DNA from: Geomonas silvestris
Lineage (GTDB): Bacteria; Desulfobacterota; Desulfuromonadia; Geobacterales; Geobacteraceae
Assembly (NCBI RefSeq): GCF_014193515.1
Contig: NZ_BLXX01000009.1
Span: 62,001 to 126,000, forward strand
Reading direction: 5' to 3'
Length of the DNA stretch: 64,000 nucleotides
The position numbers were made by a program, and so were the translations under genes. Position 1 is the stretch's first letter; every line of letters begins with the position of its first letter. Below the pieces are notes generated by a model, which searched no databases, was not told the DNA's origin, and saw only the letters and a list, made by a program, of their open reading frames with translations. Positions 24,396 to 33,465 of the stretch are shown here, piece by piece.

Positions 24396-26507
24396 TCAAC
24401 CTGTCTGCAGGACCTCGCGGACCTTTGACAGGAGCTGGCTTGGCAGCAGGGGCTTGTTCACCAGGTGCAGCCCCTGGTCGGCCAGGCCGTTTTTGTCCAT
24501 GATGTCGGCGGTGTAGCCGCTGATGAAGATCGCCTTGCTCCCGGGCTTGCGGGCGCAGATCTCGGAGAAGGTCTCCTTGCCGTTCAGCTTCGGCATCACC
24601 ACGTCCAGGATCAGGAGGTCGATCTCCTGCTCGTGCTCCCGGAAAAGGGCAAGCGCCTCGGCTCCGTCCGCCGCCTCGAGTACCCGGTAACCCTGGGCCG
24701 TCAGTACGCTGCGCACCAGGGAGCGGACGCTCTGGTCGTCCTCGGCCAGCAGGATGGTCTCGCTGCCGCCTGCGATCGGCTCGCTGTCCGGTGCCGGCGC
24801 CGCTTCGGGCTCGCCGCACACCGGGAGGTAGATGTTGAAGGTGGTACCGTGCCCCGACTCGCTGTAGACGTTGATGTAGCCGTTATGCTGCTTCACGATG
24901 CCGTACACGATGGAGAGCCCGAGCCCGGTGCCATGCCCCATCTCCTTGGTGGTGAAAAAGGGCTCGAAGATCTTCTCGCGCACCACCTCGCTCATCCCGG
25001 CGCCGGTATCGGAGACACTTAAGACGGCGAAGTCGCCGGGCTTGCCGTAGCCGTGCAGCCTGACGAACTCCTGGTCGATCCGGATCCGCCCGGTGCTGAT
25101 GATCAGGCAGCCGCGGCGGTCCATGGCGTCGCGCGCGTTGGCGGCCAGGTTCATCAGGACCTGCTCCAGTTGGGTGGAATCGGCAAAGACGGTGATCTTG
25201 TCCGGGGTGAGCCTGGCGACCAGCTCGATCTGCTCCCCGATCAGCCGGGCCAGGAATTTCTCCACCTTGAGCACGCACTGGTTCAGATCGAGCGGCCTCG
25301 GGGTGATGGCCTGCTTGCGGCTGTAGGCCAAAAGGCTGTTGGTGAGGGAGGCGGCCCGCTCCGAGGCGGCCATGATCTGGTTCAGGTTCTGGCGCAGCGG
25401 CGTGTCGCTCTCCAGCTGCTGGGAGGTCAGGTTGCAGTACCCCATGATGACCGTGAGGATGTTGTTGAAGTCGTGCGCCACCCCCCCTGCCAAGGTCCCC
25501 AGCGCTTCCATCTTCTGGGCATGGCGCAGTTGGTGCTCCAGGTTTTTCTGCTCGGTGATGTCGCGGAAGTTGATGACCCGCCCTACGATGTTCCCCTCGA
25601 CCACTTGGGGGGTGGCCACCCGCTCGAAGACCCTGCCGTCCCTGAAGGCGAGGATGTCCGTGGATTCCCGCTGCGGATCCTTGCGCTGCCGCTCGGTGAT
25701 CTCGAGGAAGTGGTGCGGGTCCTTTAACTGGTCCAGCACGTAGTCGCGCATGCTCCGTTCGTCCCCGTCCGCCAGGATCTCCTCAGGCATGCCCCACATC
25801 TCGGCGAACCTGCGGTTGGCGATCACCGACCTCCCCGCGAGGTCCCGCACGATGATCCCGTCGGCGGTGGATTCGAGGGTCGCATTCAAAAGGGACAGGG
25901 CCTGCTTCATCTGCGCTTCCCCCTCTTTGCGGGCGCTGATGTCCCTGATGATGGCAAGCCACATCCGGTTCTCCTCCCAGTCGACCTGGCTCAGCGAGAC
26001 CTCGAGCGAAAGGGGTGCGCCGCCCCGGTGCCGGCCCTTGATCTCGAGCGTGGCGGCCCCCTTGCCGGGGCGGGGCGCGGTACCTGCCTTGATCACCGCC
26101 TCGAACTGCACCGGGTCCAGCAGGGCCCGCAGCTTTCCGCCCGGCAGCTCCTCCGCGGAGTAGCCGAAGAGCTCTTCGGCGGCCCGGTTGAAGGCTTGGA
26201 CCTTTCCGGCCTCGTCGAAGATTATCACCCCGTCCACCACCCCGGCGAGGATCCGGTCGGTGAGCGTTTTCTGCATGGCGGCGACCCTGCGGAAGGGCTG
26301 GAAGACCCTGCGGTAGAGCATGGGGGTGAACAGGGCGGTAAGCAGCGTGGCGTCGAGCAGGTTTTCCAGGTAGGGGTTTTTGATGGGGACCAGCCAGGGG
26401 AGCAGGTACATGATCGTCGTCTCGATGACGAAGAGCACCCCCAAAAGGAGCGCGATGGTCTGCACCGGCGAGGGGAAACTCAGGTTGTTCATCTTCAAAG
26501 GGGTCAT
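24396..26507 (-). CDS. Membrane-bound hybrid histidine kinase (PAS-PAS-HisKA-HATPase-REC)
   Basis: About 703 residues from the ATG at 26507; other possible starts are the ATG at 26492 and the GTG at 26642, none with a strong ribosome binding site. Two transmembrane helices lie near the N-terminus ([20 protein letters not shown] and a following helix). Two PAS-like domains follow (~75-320), the phospho-accepting His is ~345 in [11 protein letters not shown], the ATPase has [10 protein letters not shown] and DTGAGMS/GTGLGL boxes, and a C-terminal receiver has Asp ~635 in LLILDVVMP. The HDFNN H-box is typical of PAS-rich kinases that often feed sigma-54 regulators. It sits antisense between glpK and glpD, so a role in glycerol metabolism is possible but unproven. 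Confidence 0.9.
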   Translation of the reverse strand: MTPLKMNNLSFPSPVQTIALLLGVLFVIETTIMYLLPWLVPIKNPYLENLLDATLLTALFTPMLYRRVFQPFRRVAAMQKTLTDRILAGVVDGVIIFDEAGKVQAFNRAAEELFGYSAEELPGGKLRALLDPVQFEAVIKAGTAPRPGKGAATLEIKGRHRGGAPLSLEVSLSQVDWEENRMWLAIIRDISARKEGEAQMKQALSLLNATLESTADGIIVRDLAGRSVIANRRFAEMWGMPEEILADGDERSMRDYVLDQLKDPHHFLEITERQRKDPQRESTDILAFRDGRVFERVATPQVVEGNIVGRVINFRDITEQKNLEHQLRHAQKMEALGTLAGGVAHDFNNILTVIMGYCNLTSQQLESDTPLRQNLNQIMAASERAASLTNSLLAYSRKQAITPRPLDLNQCVLKVEKFLARLIGEQIELVARLTPDKITVFADSTQLEQVLMNLAANARDAMDRRGCLIISTGRIRIDQEFVRLHGYGKPGDFAVLSVSDTGAGMSEVVREKIFEPFFTTKEMGHGTGLGLSIVYGIVKQHNGYINVYSESGHGTTFNIYLPVCGEPEAAPAPDSEPIAGGSETILLAEDDQSVRSLVRSVLTAQGYRVLEAADGAEALALFREHEQEIDLLILDVVMPKLNGKETFSEICARKPGSKAIFISGYTADIMDKNGLADQGLHLVNKPLLPSQLLSKVREVLQTG

Positions 26508-26802
26508 GAAGTTCCCAAGGAAAAGGTGGGCTTGCGGCGCAGAAATGCCCGCGTTATCCGGCCGGGTCGGCTCTGGCGCTGTACGCGTCGAGGCGACCGT
26601 CGGGAGCGGATGCCCCGGCGCTCGCCGCAGCGGCAGTTGCACTCTGCCGGTTGCTGATCATCTCATTGGTATTCATCGGTCCGAACGCTTCAAACTTTAG
26701 TAAGCATTGCCGAAGAGACTTCAGGTAGCGCAAGGCAGATTGCCGGTGTGCGCGGCGAGCGCACCCGGAGCAAAGAGTAGAGCAGACAGGGGGAAGATTT
26801 TC

Positions 26803-28416
26803 ATGACACGTACGGCCCAGTTGGAGAACCTGCGGCGTGGCGAGGGGTTCGACCTGCTTGTGGTGGGCGGGGGGGCGACCGGCTGCGGCGTGGCCCTCGA
26901 TGCCGCCAGCCGCGGGGTGCGGGTGGCGCTGGTCGAGCGCGAGGATTTCGCCTCGGGGACCAGCGGCCGCAGCACCAAACTGGTGCACGGCGGGGTCCGC
27001 TACCTGGAGGCTGCGCTCACCCGCCTGGACCGGGTGCAGTTCAACCTGGTGCGCGAGGGGCTGCACGAGCGCGGCATCCTGCTTAGGCTGGCACCGCACC
27101 TTTGCCACCGGCTCCCCCTGGTCACCCCGCTCTACGGCACCCTCGAGGTCCCCTACGTCTGGGCCGGCCTCAAACTCTACGACTTTTTGGCGGGCCGGCT
27201 CGGGCTGGGGCACAGCAGGTTCGTGAGGCGCGAGGAGCTCGTCCGGCGCTTCCCCATGATCCGCCGCGAGGGGCTCAAGGGGGGCGTCTCTTACTACGAC
27301 GGGCAGTTCAACGACGCCCGGATGAACCTGGCGCTGGCCCTGAGCGCGCGGCAGCAGGGGGCCTTAGTCCTCAACTACCTGGAGGTCAAGGAACTCGTGC
27401 ACCGCAAGGGGAGGGTGGCCGGAGCCCTGGTCCGGGACCGGCTGGCCGGGGACTCCTTCGAGGTCCGGGCGCGCTGCGTGGTGAACGCGACCGGCCCCTG
27501 GGGGGACCTGCTGCGCCGCCTGGACGACCCGGCAACCGAGCCCCTGCTCAGGGCGAGTTCCGGGACCCACATCGTGCTCCCGGCCTCCTTCGCCCCGGCC
27601 CAGGCGGGGATCACCATCCCGCGCACCGAGGACGGCCGGGTGCTCTTCATCCTCCCCTGGCTCGGTGGGTGCCTGGTCGGGACCACCGACAACCCCGCCT
27701 CCCTCGAGCCCGATCCCCAGGCTTCTCCTGCCGACATCGACTACCTGTTGCGGCACCTGGCGCGGTACTTCAGCATCGAGGCAGCCCGCTGCGACATCAC
27801 GGCGGCCTGGTGCGGTTTGCGCCCCCTGGTGCAGGACCCCGCCGCCCACGACACCGCCGGGCTGGCGCGCGACCACGTGGTGAACATTTCCGGCAGCGGG
27901 CTCGTTACCATCGCCGGCGGCAAGTGGACCACCTACCGCAGGATGGCCCAGGACGCCGTCGACGCCGCGCTGCGCGAGGGAGGGCTCACCCCGCGGCGGG
28001 AGTGCCACACCGAGCGGATCCCGCTTTTCGGTGCGGCAGGTTACCACGGGGCGCTCGCCGCCGAGCTCGCGCAAACGTTCCGCCTGGAACCGGAGGTGGC
28101 CGCGCACCTCGCCCGCAACTACGGCGGGGAGGCCGGCCGGGTCTGCAAACTGTGCCGGGCGGAACTTGCCGAGCGGCTGGTGGCGCGGCACCCCTACCTC
28201 AAGGGGGAGGTGGTCTACGCGGCGCGCCACGAGATGGTCCGGCAGGGAGCCGATTTTCTTTTGCGCCGGATCCCGCTCGGGCTTTTGGACCGGCGGGCGG
28301 CACTCGAGGCGGCGCCGGCCGTCCTCGACCTTCTGGCCCGGGAACTCTCCTGGAACGAGGAGGAAAAAGCTATCGAGCAACACCGGCTCGCCCAGTCGCT
28401 CCACCCGCTCCCCTGA
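26803..28416 (+). CDS. glpD: FAD-dependent glycerol-3-phosphate dehydrogenase
   Basis: A 537-residue membrane-associated flavoprotein that oxidises glycerol 3-phosphate to dihydroxyacetone phosphate and passes electrons to quinone. The N-terminal FAD-binding motif VVGGGATGCGVALDAASRG, the family signature SGRSTKLVHGGVRYLE, and the C-terminal GGKWTTYRRMA motif are visible; the length matches GlpD. The ATG at 26803 follows AGGGGGAAG and is favoured over the long frame from 26707, whose extra residues show no similarity. It completes the glycerol route with glpK upstream. No dedicated terminator with a T-tract follows; a short GC hairpin lies 16 bases downstream. Confidence 0.95.
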   Translation: MTRTAQLENLRRGEGFDLLVVGGGATGCGVALDAASRGVRVALVEREDFASGTSGRSTKLVHGGVRYLEAALTRLDRVQFNLVREGLHERGILLRLAPHLCHRLPLVTPLYGTLEVPYVWAGLKLYDFLAGRLGLGHSRFVRREELVRRFPMIRREGLKGGVSYYDGQFNDARMNLALALSARQQGALVLNYLEVKELVHRKGRVAGALVRDRLAGDSFEVRARCVVNATGPWGDLLRRLDDPATEPLLRASSGTHIVLPASFAPAQAGITIPRTEDGRVLFILPWLGGCLVGTTDNPASLEPDPQASPADIDYLLRHLARYFSIEAARCDITAAWCGLRPLVQDPAAHDTAGLARDHVVNISGSGLVTIAGGKWTTYRRMAQDAVDAALREGGLTPRRECHTERIPLFGAAGYHGALAAELAQTFRLEPEVAAHLARNYGGEAGRVCKLCRAELAERLVARHPYLKGEVVYAARHEMVRQGADFLLRRIPLGLLDRRAALEAAPAVLDLLARELSWNEEEKAIEQHRLAQSLHPLP

Positions 28417-28798
28417 GGCTTCCCCTGGCCGCCGGCGCCCCCTTAGCGCCGGTCCTCTCCCTCTTCCCACCTCGGCTCTTCCTCTGACCTGCCAGCTCTT
28501 TTCCGCGCTTCCTTCCGGCTTCCCTCCCCCCTTCACCCCCTTTCCCTCACGAGTTTTGCAGCACCCGGAGTTGAATAGTTTGTCCAAAAAACGCAGACGA
28601 CTCTTGCTAAATCATAATTAGCTGGTAAATAAGAATCTGCCAATAAAAATTAGCTAATGTAATTCGCGATTGAGAGGAGGGTTCGGATGCTGTCGGCATC
28701 TGACGCTGTAACTGACACCTCTCTGCGGTACCACGCAGTTATCCCCAAGGACAATTGACCCTCTTTTCGGCTCCAGGTCGCACCGGGTGCAGGTCACC

Positions 28799-28827
28799 TA
28801 CTGTCATCTTCCCATCTCGTGACAGTA
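28799..28827. promoter_or_regulatory. Inverted repeat TACTGTCA-N13-TGACAGTA
   Basis: A perfect 8-base inverted repeat with arms 28799-28806 and 28820-28827. Both arms equal the boxes found upstream of cluster A (7743, 7774, 8010). It is 22 bases upstream of a -24/-12-like site, closer than usual for an enhancer, so repression or overlap with the promoter is also possible. Confidence 0.45.
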
Positions 28828-28848
28828 CCTGACCAGGCAAGGCCAGCT

Positions 28849-28862
28849 GGTGAGCTGTTGGC
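28849..28862 (+). promoter_or_regulatory. Possible sigma-54 promoter for cluster B
   Basis: GG at 28849-28850, ten bases, GC at 28861-28862 (CTGGTGAGCTGTTGGC). The spacing fits -24/-12, but the -12 side reads TTGGC rather than TTGC, so the match is moderate. Confidence 0.3.
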
Positions 28863-28964
28863 TTCGGAGTTCATAACTGCTTCGGGGGAGGTGACCCAAT
28901 CCGCACGATGGGCGTTTGGCGTTGTGAAGCTGCAATCAGCGTTTCAGGAAAGGAGGTTACATTA

Positions 28965-30179
28965 ATGGTGATCAAAGGGGTGTCTCGATTGCTTCTCTGC
29001 ATGTCCCTGCTGACCGCTACCGCGAGCTGGGCGGCGGATATCCACGGCAGAAGCTCCACCCAGTTCTTGACCGGCACCAGCGGGTTCACCAGCGACCGGC
29101 GCCAGAACGAACTGGACGAGTATCTGCGGCTGTCCATCACCAACATCGACGCGGCCGGCAAGTTCTCGCTGCAGGGTTACGGCAGGATCGGCCAGGACTT
29201 CGGCGCGGGGGACGGACTGAACGGCCGGCTCTACTACCTCTACGGGGAGTACCGTGGCCTCTACGACAAGATCGACTTCCGCCTGGGGCGCCAGTTCGTG
29301 AACCTCGCGGCGGGGAGCGCCATCATCGACGGCGTCCAGGTCGACCTACGCAACGTGGGGCCGGTGGGGTTCACGCTCCTTGGGGGGCGCGACGTGCTGT
29401 TCGGCTTCGGCGGCGAGACCGGGGATCCGGCCAACACCGCGTTCGGCCTGGCCGCCTACCTGGCCGGCTTCAAGAAGACCGACGCCGAGATCAGCTGGTT
29501 TCGGAAGTGGGACGGCGGCGACAACTCCCGCGACCAGCTGGGGGGGAACTTCCGCCAGCAGCTCTTCAACTCCCTGCAGGTCTACGCGAACGCCCGCTAC
29601 GACCTGGTGACAGAGACCTTCAACGAGGTCCAGGCCGGCGTCAAGTTCTTCCCGACCTCAAGCCTGCTCTTCACCGGCGAGTACTACCAGAGCTATCCCA
29701 TCTTCGACACCACCTCCATCTACTCGGTCTTCGCCGTCAACCGCTACCAGGAAGGGGTGCTCAAGGTCAACTACCGCTTCAACGAGATCGTTTCGGTGTA
29801 CGGCGGCGTCACCCGGGAGGAATTCGGCGATGGGGGGGGCGCCTTCGTCTGGCAGGCAGGGACGGCGCTGCGCCCCATCGATCCCCTCGGGATCACCGTC
29901 GAGTACGACGCGCGCAACGGCTACTACGGCAAGACCAACGGGATCATCTCCGACGTCACCTTCGACATCACCAAGAACGCCCAGGTGGCAGGCGGCATCG
30001 ATTTCGACGTGTACAAGCGCGACGCCATGACCGGCGACGAGTACGCCCGGCGCTACTACCTGGCCGGCAGGTACCGGCTGGCCAAGAACCTGGCGGTCTC
30101 CGGAAGGATCCAGGACGACGTCAACGTGCGCTACACCAAGAACATCTCGGGCCGCTTCGTGCTCGATTACGACTTCTAG
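28965..30179 (+). CDS. Outer-membrane porin of cytochrome cluster B
   Basis: A 404-residue beta-barrel. The ATG at 28965 has a strong AAAGGAGG site; the signal peptide ends near TASWAADI. Alternating Tyr/Phe/Gly-rich strands run to the C-terminus, which ends in the typical outer-membrane-protein strand SGRFVLDYDF with terminal Phe. No heme motif. The next two genes encode an 8-heme and a large lipoprotein cytochrome, giving the porin, periplasmic octaheme, surface lipoprotein order of the Geobacter omb-oma-omc porin-cytochrome complexes. I infer the conduit role from that order and the barrel features. Confidence 0.85.
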   Translation: MVIKGVSRLLLCMSLLTATASWAADIHGRSSTQFLTGTSGFTSDRRQNELDEYLRLSITNIDAAGKFSLQGYGRIGQDFGAGDGLNGRLYYLYGEYRGLYDKIDFRLGRQFVNLAAGSAIIDGVQVDLRNVGPVGFTLLGGRDVLFGFGGETGDPANTAFGLAAYLAGFKKTDAEISWFRKWDGGDNSRDQLGGNFRQQLFNSLQVYANARYDLVTETFNEVQAGVKFFPTSSLLFTGEYYQSYPIFDTTSIYSVFAVNRYQEGVLKVNYRFNEIVSVYGGVTREEFGDGGGAFVWQAGTALRPIDPLGITVEYDARNGYYGKTNGIISDVTFDITKNAQVAGGIDFDVYKRDAMTGDEYARRYYLAGRYRLAKNLAVSGRIQDDVNVRYTKNISGRFVLDYDF

Positions 30180-30194
30180 AAAGGGGGTGCCACT

Positions 30195-30881
30195 GTGAAG
30201 AACATGGTGTTCATCTGCACCGTTTTGCTCATGTCTGCAGCGTACGTACCACAGGCCACGGCGCAAAAGCAGAACCACAAAGAGTACCAGGATATGAAGA
30301 TCTCCGAGTGCAACGACTGCCACAAGGGGGAGGGGGTCGCGCTGAACCACGACGCCGACTGGGTGCGCCAGCACCGCTCCATCGCCAGCAAGGCCGGCAG
30401 CAACTGCGCCCAGTGCCACACCCAGGCCTACTGCCTGGACTGCCACCAGGGGGGCGGCATCAACGCCGACCTGACCCGGGCGAACTTCGGCCAGGACTAC
30501 ATCCCGAGGAGCCACCGCAGGGACTTCGTCCAGATCCACCCGTTGAAGTCGCTGGACAACCCGCAGAGCTGCTACCGCTGCCACGACCAGCGCTTCTGCA
30601 ACGAGTGCCACTCGCGCTACCCGCGCGGCAGCTTTAGGATCCGCTCGCACCTCCCCAGCGGCACGGGGCAGCTCTACAGCGGGGTCTGGAGCTCGGAGCA
30701 CAGCCGCGAGGCGCGGCGCAACCTGCAGACCTGCCAGTCCTGCCACCCGGACGGGGACGTCTGCCTGCGCTGCCACGGCGGCAACCGGGCCGTGGGGCTG
30801 CGGGTCAACCCGCACCCGAAGAACTTTCAAGGCGGCAATATCAGTAGGAGAACCGACAGAACCTGTCGCGCCTGCCACTAG
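30195..30881 (+). CDS. Octaheme c-type cytochrome (OmaB-like position and size)
   Basis: A 228-residue exported cytochrome starting at a GTG with AAAGGGGGTG upstream, 15 bases after the porin. A normal signal peptide (MKNMVFICTVLLMSAAYV, cut near ATAQ) replaces a lipobox. Eight CxxCH motifs are present: CNDCH, CAQCH, CLDCH, CYRCH, CNECH, CQSCH, CLRCH and CRACH, the last ending the protein. Size, heme number and place between porin and outer lipoprotein match the OmaB type of periplasmic cytochrome in Geobacter porin-cytochrome complexes. It would take electrons from periplasmic carriers and pass them into the porin. Confidence 0.88.
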   Translation: MKNMVFICTVLLMSAAYVPQATAQKQNHKEYQDMKISECNDCHKGEGVALNHDADWVRQHRSIASKAGSNCAQCHTQAYCLDCHQGGGINADLTRANFGQDYIPRSHRRDFVQIHPLKSLDNPQSCYRCHDQRFCNECHSRYPRGSFRIRSHLPSGTGQLYSGVWSSEHSREARRNLQTCQSCHPDGDVCLRCHGGNRAVGLRVNPHPKNFQGGNISRRTDRTCRACH

Positions 30882-30914
30882 ACCAATCGCTAGGAACAAA
30901 GGAGGACTCATCGC

Positions 30915-32897
30915 ATGAAACAACTGAGACTGATAGCACCCCTTGTGTGCGTAGCACTCGTCGCCTTCCTTTCGGGCTGCGGCAGTGACAAGCGCGAAGG
31001 ATCGACCCCGCCGCAGATCCAGGCCTCGCAGTCCTGCCTGGGGTGCCACAGCGGCACCGCCTCGCGGGTGACCGGCGCCTCGGTCGCCACCGACTGGCTC
31101 CGCTCCGCCCACGCCTCGGCCGCCGGCGGCGCCGGCTGCGACGACTGCCACCATGCGACCCAGCTGGGGCACCCGCAAAACGGCTCGATCCCGCCGCTCC
31201 CCAACGACTCGGTCTGCACCGCGCAGTGCCACACCAACACGGTCGCCATGAGCACCCAGCGGGCGCACTTCGCGAACCAGTCCGCCTCGTACCTCGGCTT
31301 CCCGCTCTCCAGGCTGAACCTCACCCTGGTCAACCCGGTGAACACCATCGCCACCCCGGGGACCGAGACCGCCACCAGCTGGTCCAGCTGCAACGGCTGC
31401 CACAACCCGCACGACCCGACCACGCTTTTGACGGTGAACCGCCAGTGGGCGCAATCCGGCCACGGTGACACCACGTCCGAGGCCTTCGACGAGGAACCCT
31501 TCGTGAAGTTCTCGGGCGGCACCTGCAACCGCTGCCACTCCGCCACCGGATTCCGCTACTACATGACCGTCGGGGTCCAGCGGGTGATCACCCCGGCGCT
31601 TCTGGGTGCCTACAGCTCGGCCAAAGAGGTGATCAGCTGCAACGCCTGCCACACCGACTACAGCTGGCGCAGGCTCTCCAGCGACAGCCGCGTCGCCTTC
31701 CAGGTCTTCTCCACCCCGTACGTGCGCTCCGATGCCATCAGCAAGCGGATCCCCGGAAGCAACTTTACCACCACCGCTTCCACTATCGGCGACAGCCAGC
31801 TCTGCGTACCGTGCCACGCCGGCCGCACCGGGGCCCGGGTCGGTGCCGCCATCTCCCTGGCGAGCCCGACCACTGCTCCCTTCGACTCGCACTACTTCCC
31901 GGCGGCCGCCACTATGTACGGCAAGATCGGCTTCATCAACTTCACCTCGCTGACCGCGGTCCTGCCGGCCGTCACCGCAACCACCGGAACCACCGGGTAC
32001 GGTGCCATCGCGGCGACCACCTACGGCCAGAGCCTGATCACCAACGAGGACATCTCCGGCGGCGTCACCAGCACCCACCGCAGGCTCGGCACCCCGGCCA
32101 TCAACGGGGATTCCCACAGCCCGTCCTTCTTCACCCCGGGACACCTGGATGCCAACGGTCCCTGCGTGGTCTGCCACATGACCGCGGGGCACACGCTGAC
32201 CTTCGAGAACACCACCTTCGCCCAGAACACCTACAACCAGGTCTGCATCAACTGCCACACCTCCGAGCGCGGCACGCCGCTCAACGCGACCAACTTCATG
32301 GACCTCTTCGTGCGCGAGAACCGGGACCAGATGTTCGATGCCCTGGCCTTGGCGGTCCGGCTGCTGGAGACCAACTACGGGATCAGCATCAACCTGACCG
32401 ACGACGAGGCGCTGGAGACCCCGCAGGACGTCTCCTACGTCTTCACCGCGACCGGTCGCTCGGCGGGGCTCACCGGGGTAACCGCCGGGACCCCGATCAC
32501 CGGCACCAACTGGGCCGCCTACCTCACCGCCAACGGGCTCAGCAACCTGCAGGTCTACAAGCTGAAAGGGGCGATGTTCAACATCATCCTGAACTACAAG
32601 GAGAACTCGGCGTTCCTGCATGCCCGGACCCTCACCCGGCGGCTCATCTACGACTCCGTCGACTTCCTGGATGACGGGTTGATGAACCAGTCGGCGGGCA
32701 CCACCGCGCAGGCGGTCTCGCTGCAAGGGAACGCCTCGAGCAACCGGGTCTTCGGCAAGTTCGTGAAGGACCTCAGGGCCTTCGTCACCAACACCGATGG
32801 CCCGCTCTACGGCACCACGACCCCGAGCATGACCTACCTGATCGGCTTCGACCGCACCACCGGGGCCTGGACGCCGCCGCAGCGCGAACGTCCGTAA
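30915..32897 (+). CDS. Outer multiheme c-type cytochrome lipoprotein (OmcB position)
   Basis: A 660-residue lipoprotein cytochrome; signal ends in AFLSGCG. Eight CxxCH motifs (CLGCH, CDDCH, CNGCH, CNRCH, CNACH, CVPCH, CVVCH, CINCH) plus one CX3CH (CTAQCH) that could carry a ninth heme. It is paralogous to the cluster A 9-heme protein, with matching segments around CVVCH/CINCH and the C-terminal SVDFLDDGLMNQSAGTTAQA, and both end with a T-GAW pattern. It sits last in the porin-octaheme-lipoprotein set, as OmcB does, though it has fewer hemes than OmcB-type proteins I know of (12). It would expose electrons at the cell surface. Confidence 0.88.
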   Translation: MKQLRLIAPLVCVALVAFLSGCGSDKREGSTPPQIQASQSCLGCHSGTASRVTGASVATDWLRSAHASAAGGAGCDDCHHATQLGHPQNGSIPPLPNDSVCTAQCHTNTVAMSTQRAHFANQSASYLGFPLSRLNLTLVNPVNTIATPGTETATSWSSCNGCHNPHDPTTLLTVNRQWAQSGHGDTTSEAFDEEPFVKFSGGTCNRCHSATGFRYYMTVGVQRVITPALLGAYSSAKEVISCNACHTDYSWRRLSSDSRVAFQVFSTPYVRSDAISKRIPGSNFTTTASTIGDSQLCVPCHAGRTGARVGAAISLASPTTAPFDSHYFPAAATMYGKIGFINFTSLTAVLPAVTATTGTTGYGAIAATTYGQSLITNEDISGGVTSTHRRLGTPAINGDSHSPSFFTPGHLDANGPCVVCHMTAGHTLTFENTTFAQNTYNQVCINCHTSERGTPLNATNFMDLFVRENRDQMFDALALAVRLLETNYGISINLTDDEALETPQDVSYVFTATGRSAGLTGVTAGTPITGTNWAAYLTANGLSNLQVYKLKGAMFNIILNYKENSAFLHARTLTRRLIYDSVDFLDDGLMNQSAGTTAQAVSLQGNASSNRVFGKFVKDLRAFVTNTDGPLYGTTTPSMTYLIGFDRTTGAWTPPQRERP

Positions 32898-32922
32898 CCC
32901 TCCAAACCGGTAGCCGAACCGG

Positions 32923-32954
32923 AGCCCCGCCTGCTGTCAGGCGGGGCTCTTTTT
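32923..32954 (+). terminator. Intrinsic terminator of cluster B
   Basis: Stem AGCCCCGCCTG / CAGGCGGGGCT with loop CTGT, then CTTTTT. Confidence 0.9.
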
Positions 32955-33010
32955 CGTGGCAGCGGCTACCATCCTGCGGGAACGCCGGACGGAGGCGGGG
33001 CTGGCGGCCC

Positions 33011-33044
33011 GGGAGAGTTGGGAGAGTTGGGAGAGTTGGGAGTT
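33011..33044 (+). repeat. Tandem 9-bp repeat
   Basis: Three perfect copies of GGGAGAGTT plus a partial fourth. It lies directly upstream of the promoter below and outside any convincing gene. Confidence 0.7.
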
Positions 33045-33072
33045 GAGCGCGCCGGACCTGCTGGGCTACAAT
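33043..33072 (+). promoter_or_regulatory. Possible sigma-70 promoter of 68-residue gene
   Basis: TTGAGC (33043-33048), 18 bases, TACAAT (33067-33072), about 80 bases before the ATG at 33154. Confidence 0.4.
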
Positions 33073-33153
33073 GAGAGGCGAGGGAGATGTAGTAATTACC
33101 GGAAACTGCCGCGGGAGGTGTGTGGGATATCGAATGAGAACGTGGAGCAGGCT

Positions 33154-33360
33154 ATGTCGGTTATCTTTACCAACGGCGAAGAACGGGACGTTCCGGCCTA
33201 CATGCTGGAATACCTGATACGCGAAAAAAAGATCGTCGCCTTCCTGAGGGCGGACGGCTGGGTACAGATCGGCAAGGACCCGATCCGCAAGGCCCAACTC
33301 CCACTGATCCGCCCCGGCGACAGGTGGAGCGATTTCATGTTCAAGCGCGACGGACACTGA
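33154..33360 (+). CDS. 68-residue orphan protein, paralogue of 22332-22538
   Basis: A 68-residue cytoplasmic protein that matches the 22332 gene product in length and along most of its sequence: a Leu/Ile-rich helix before the shared core KIVAFLRADGWVQIGKDPIR and a PGDRW segment near the end. The ATG at 33154 is chosen because it gives the same length and N-terminus style as the paralogue and has GGAG seven bases upstream; the longer frame from 32956 runs through the 9-bp tandem repeat. It stands alone with a promoter and a terminator. No function recognised. Confidence 0.7.
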   Translation: MSVIFTNGEERDVPAYMLEYLIREKKIVAFLRADGWVQIGKDPIRKAQLPLIRPGDRWSDFMFKRDGH

Positions 33361-33373
33361 GCCTCGCGCGGCG

Positions 33374-33407
33374 AAGCGGCCAGAAACAGGGGCCGCTTTC
33401 GTTTTTT
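33374..33407 (+). terminator. Intrinsic terminator
   Basis: AAGCGGCC pairs with GGCCGCTT around a ~9-base loop, followed by TCG and T6. Confidence 0.8.
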
Positions 33408-33465
33408 CCGCCCCGTTATCTCGGCAGCAAACGCTCCTGAGTACTCCTCAAAGGACCCTCACCGC

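Larger units (their letters stand above)
28417..28964. other. Regulatory region upstream of cytochrome cluster B
   Basis: About 550 bases without a gene. A hairpin CCGGCGC/GCGCCGG (28432-28452) follows glpD. An AT-rich stretch (28590-28665) comes next. The TACTGTCA inverted repeat and -24/-12-like site listed separately lie at 28799-28862, and a strong ribosome binding site AAAGGAGG precedes the porin start. Confidence 0.6.

Noticed and set aside
29658..32726. 1022-residue minus-strand frame across cluster B
   Set aside because: It spans three real plus-strand genes and their gaps; composition is that of an antisense shadow.
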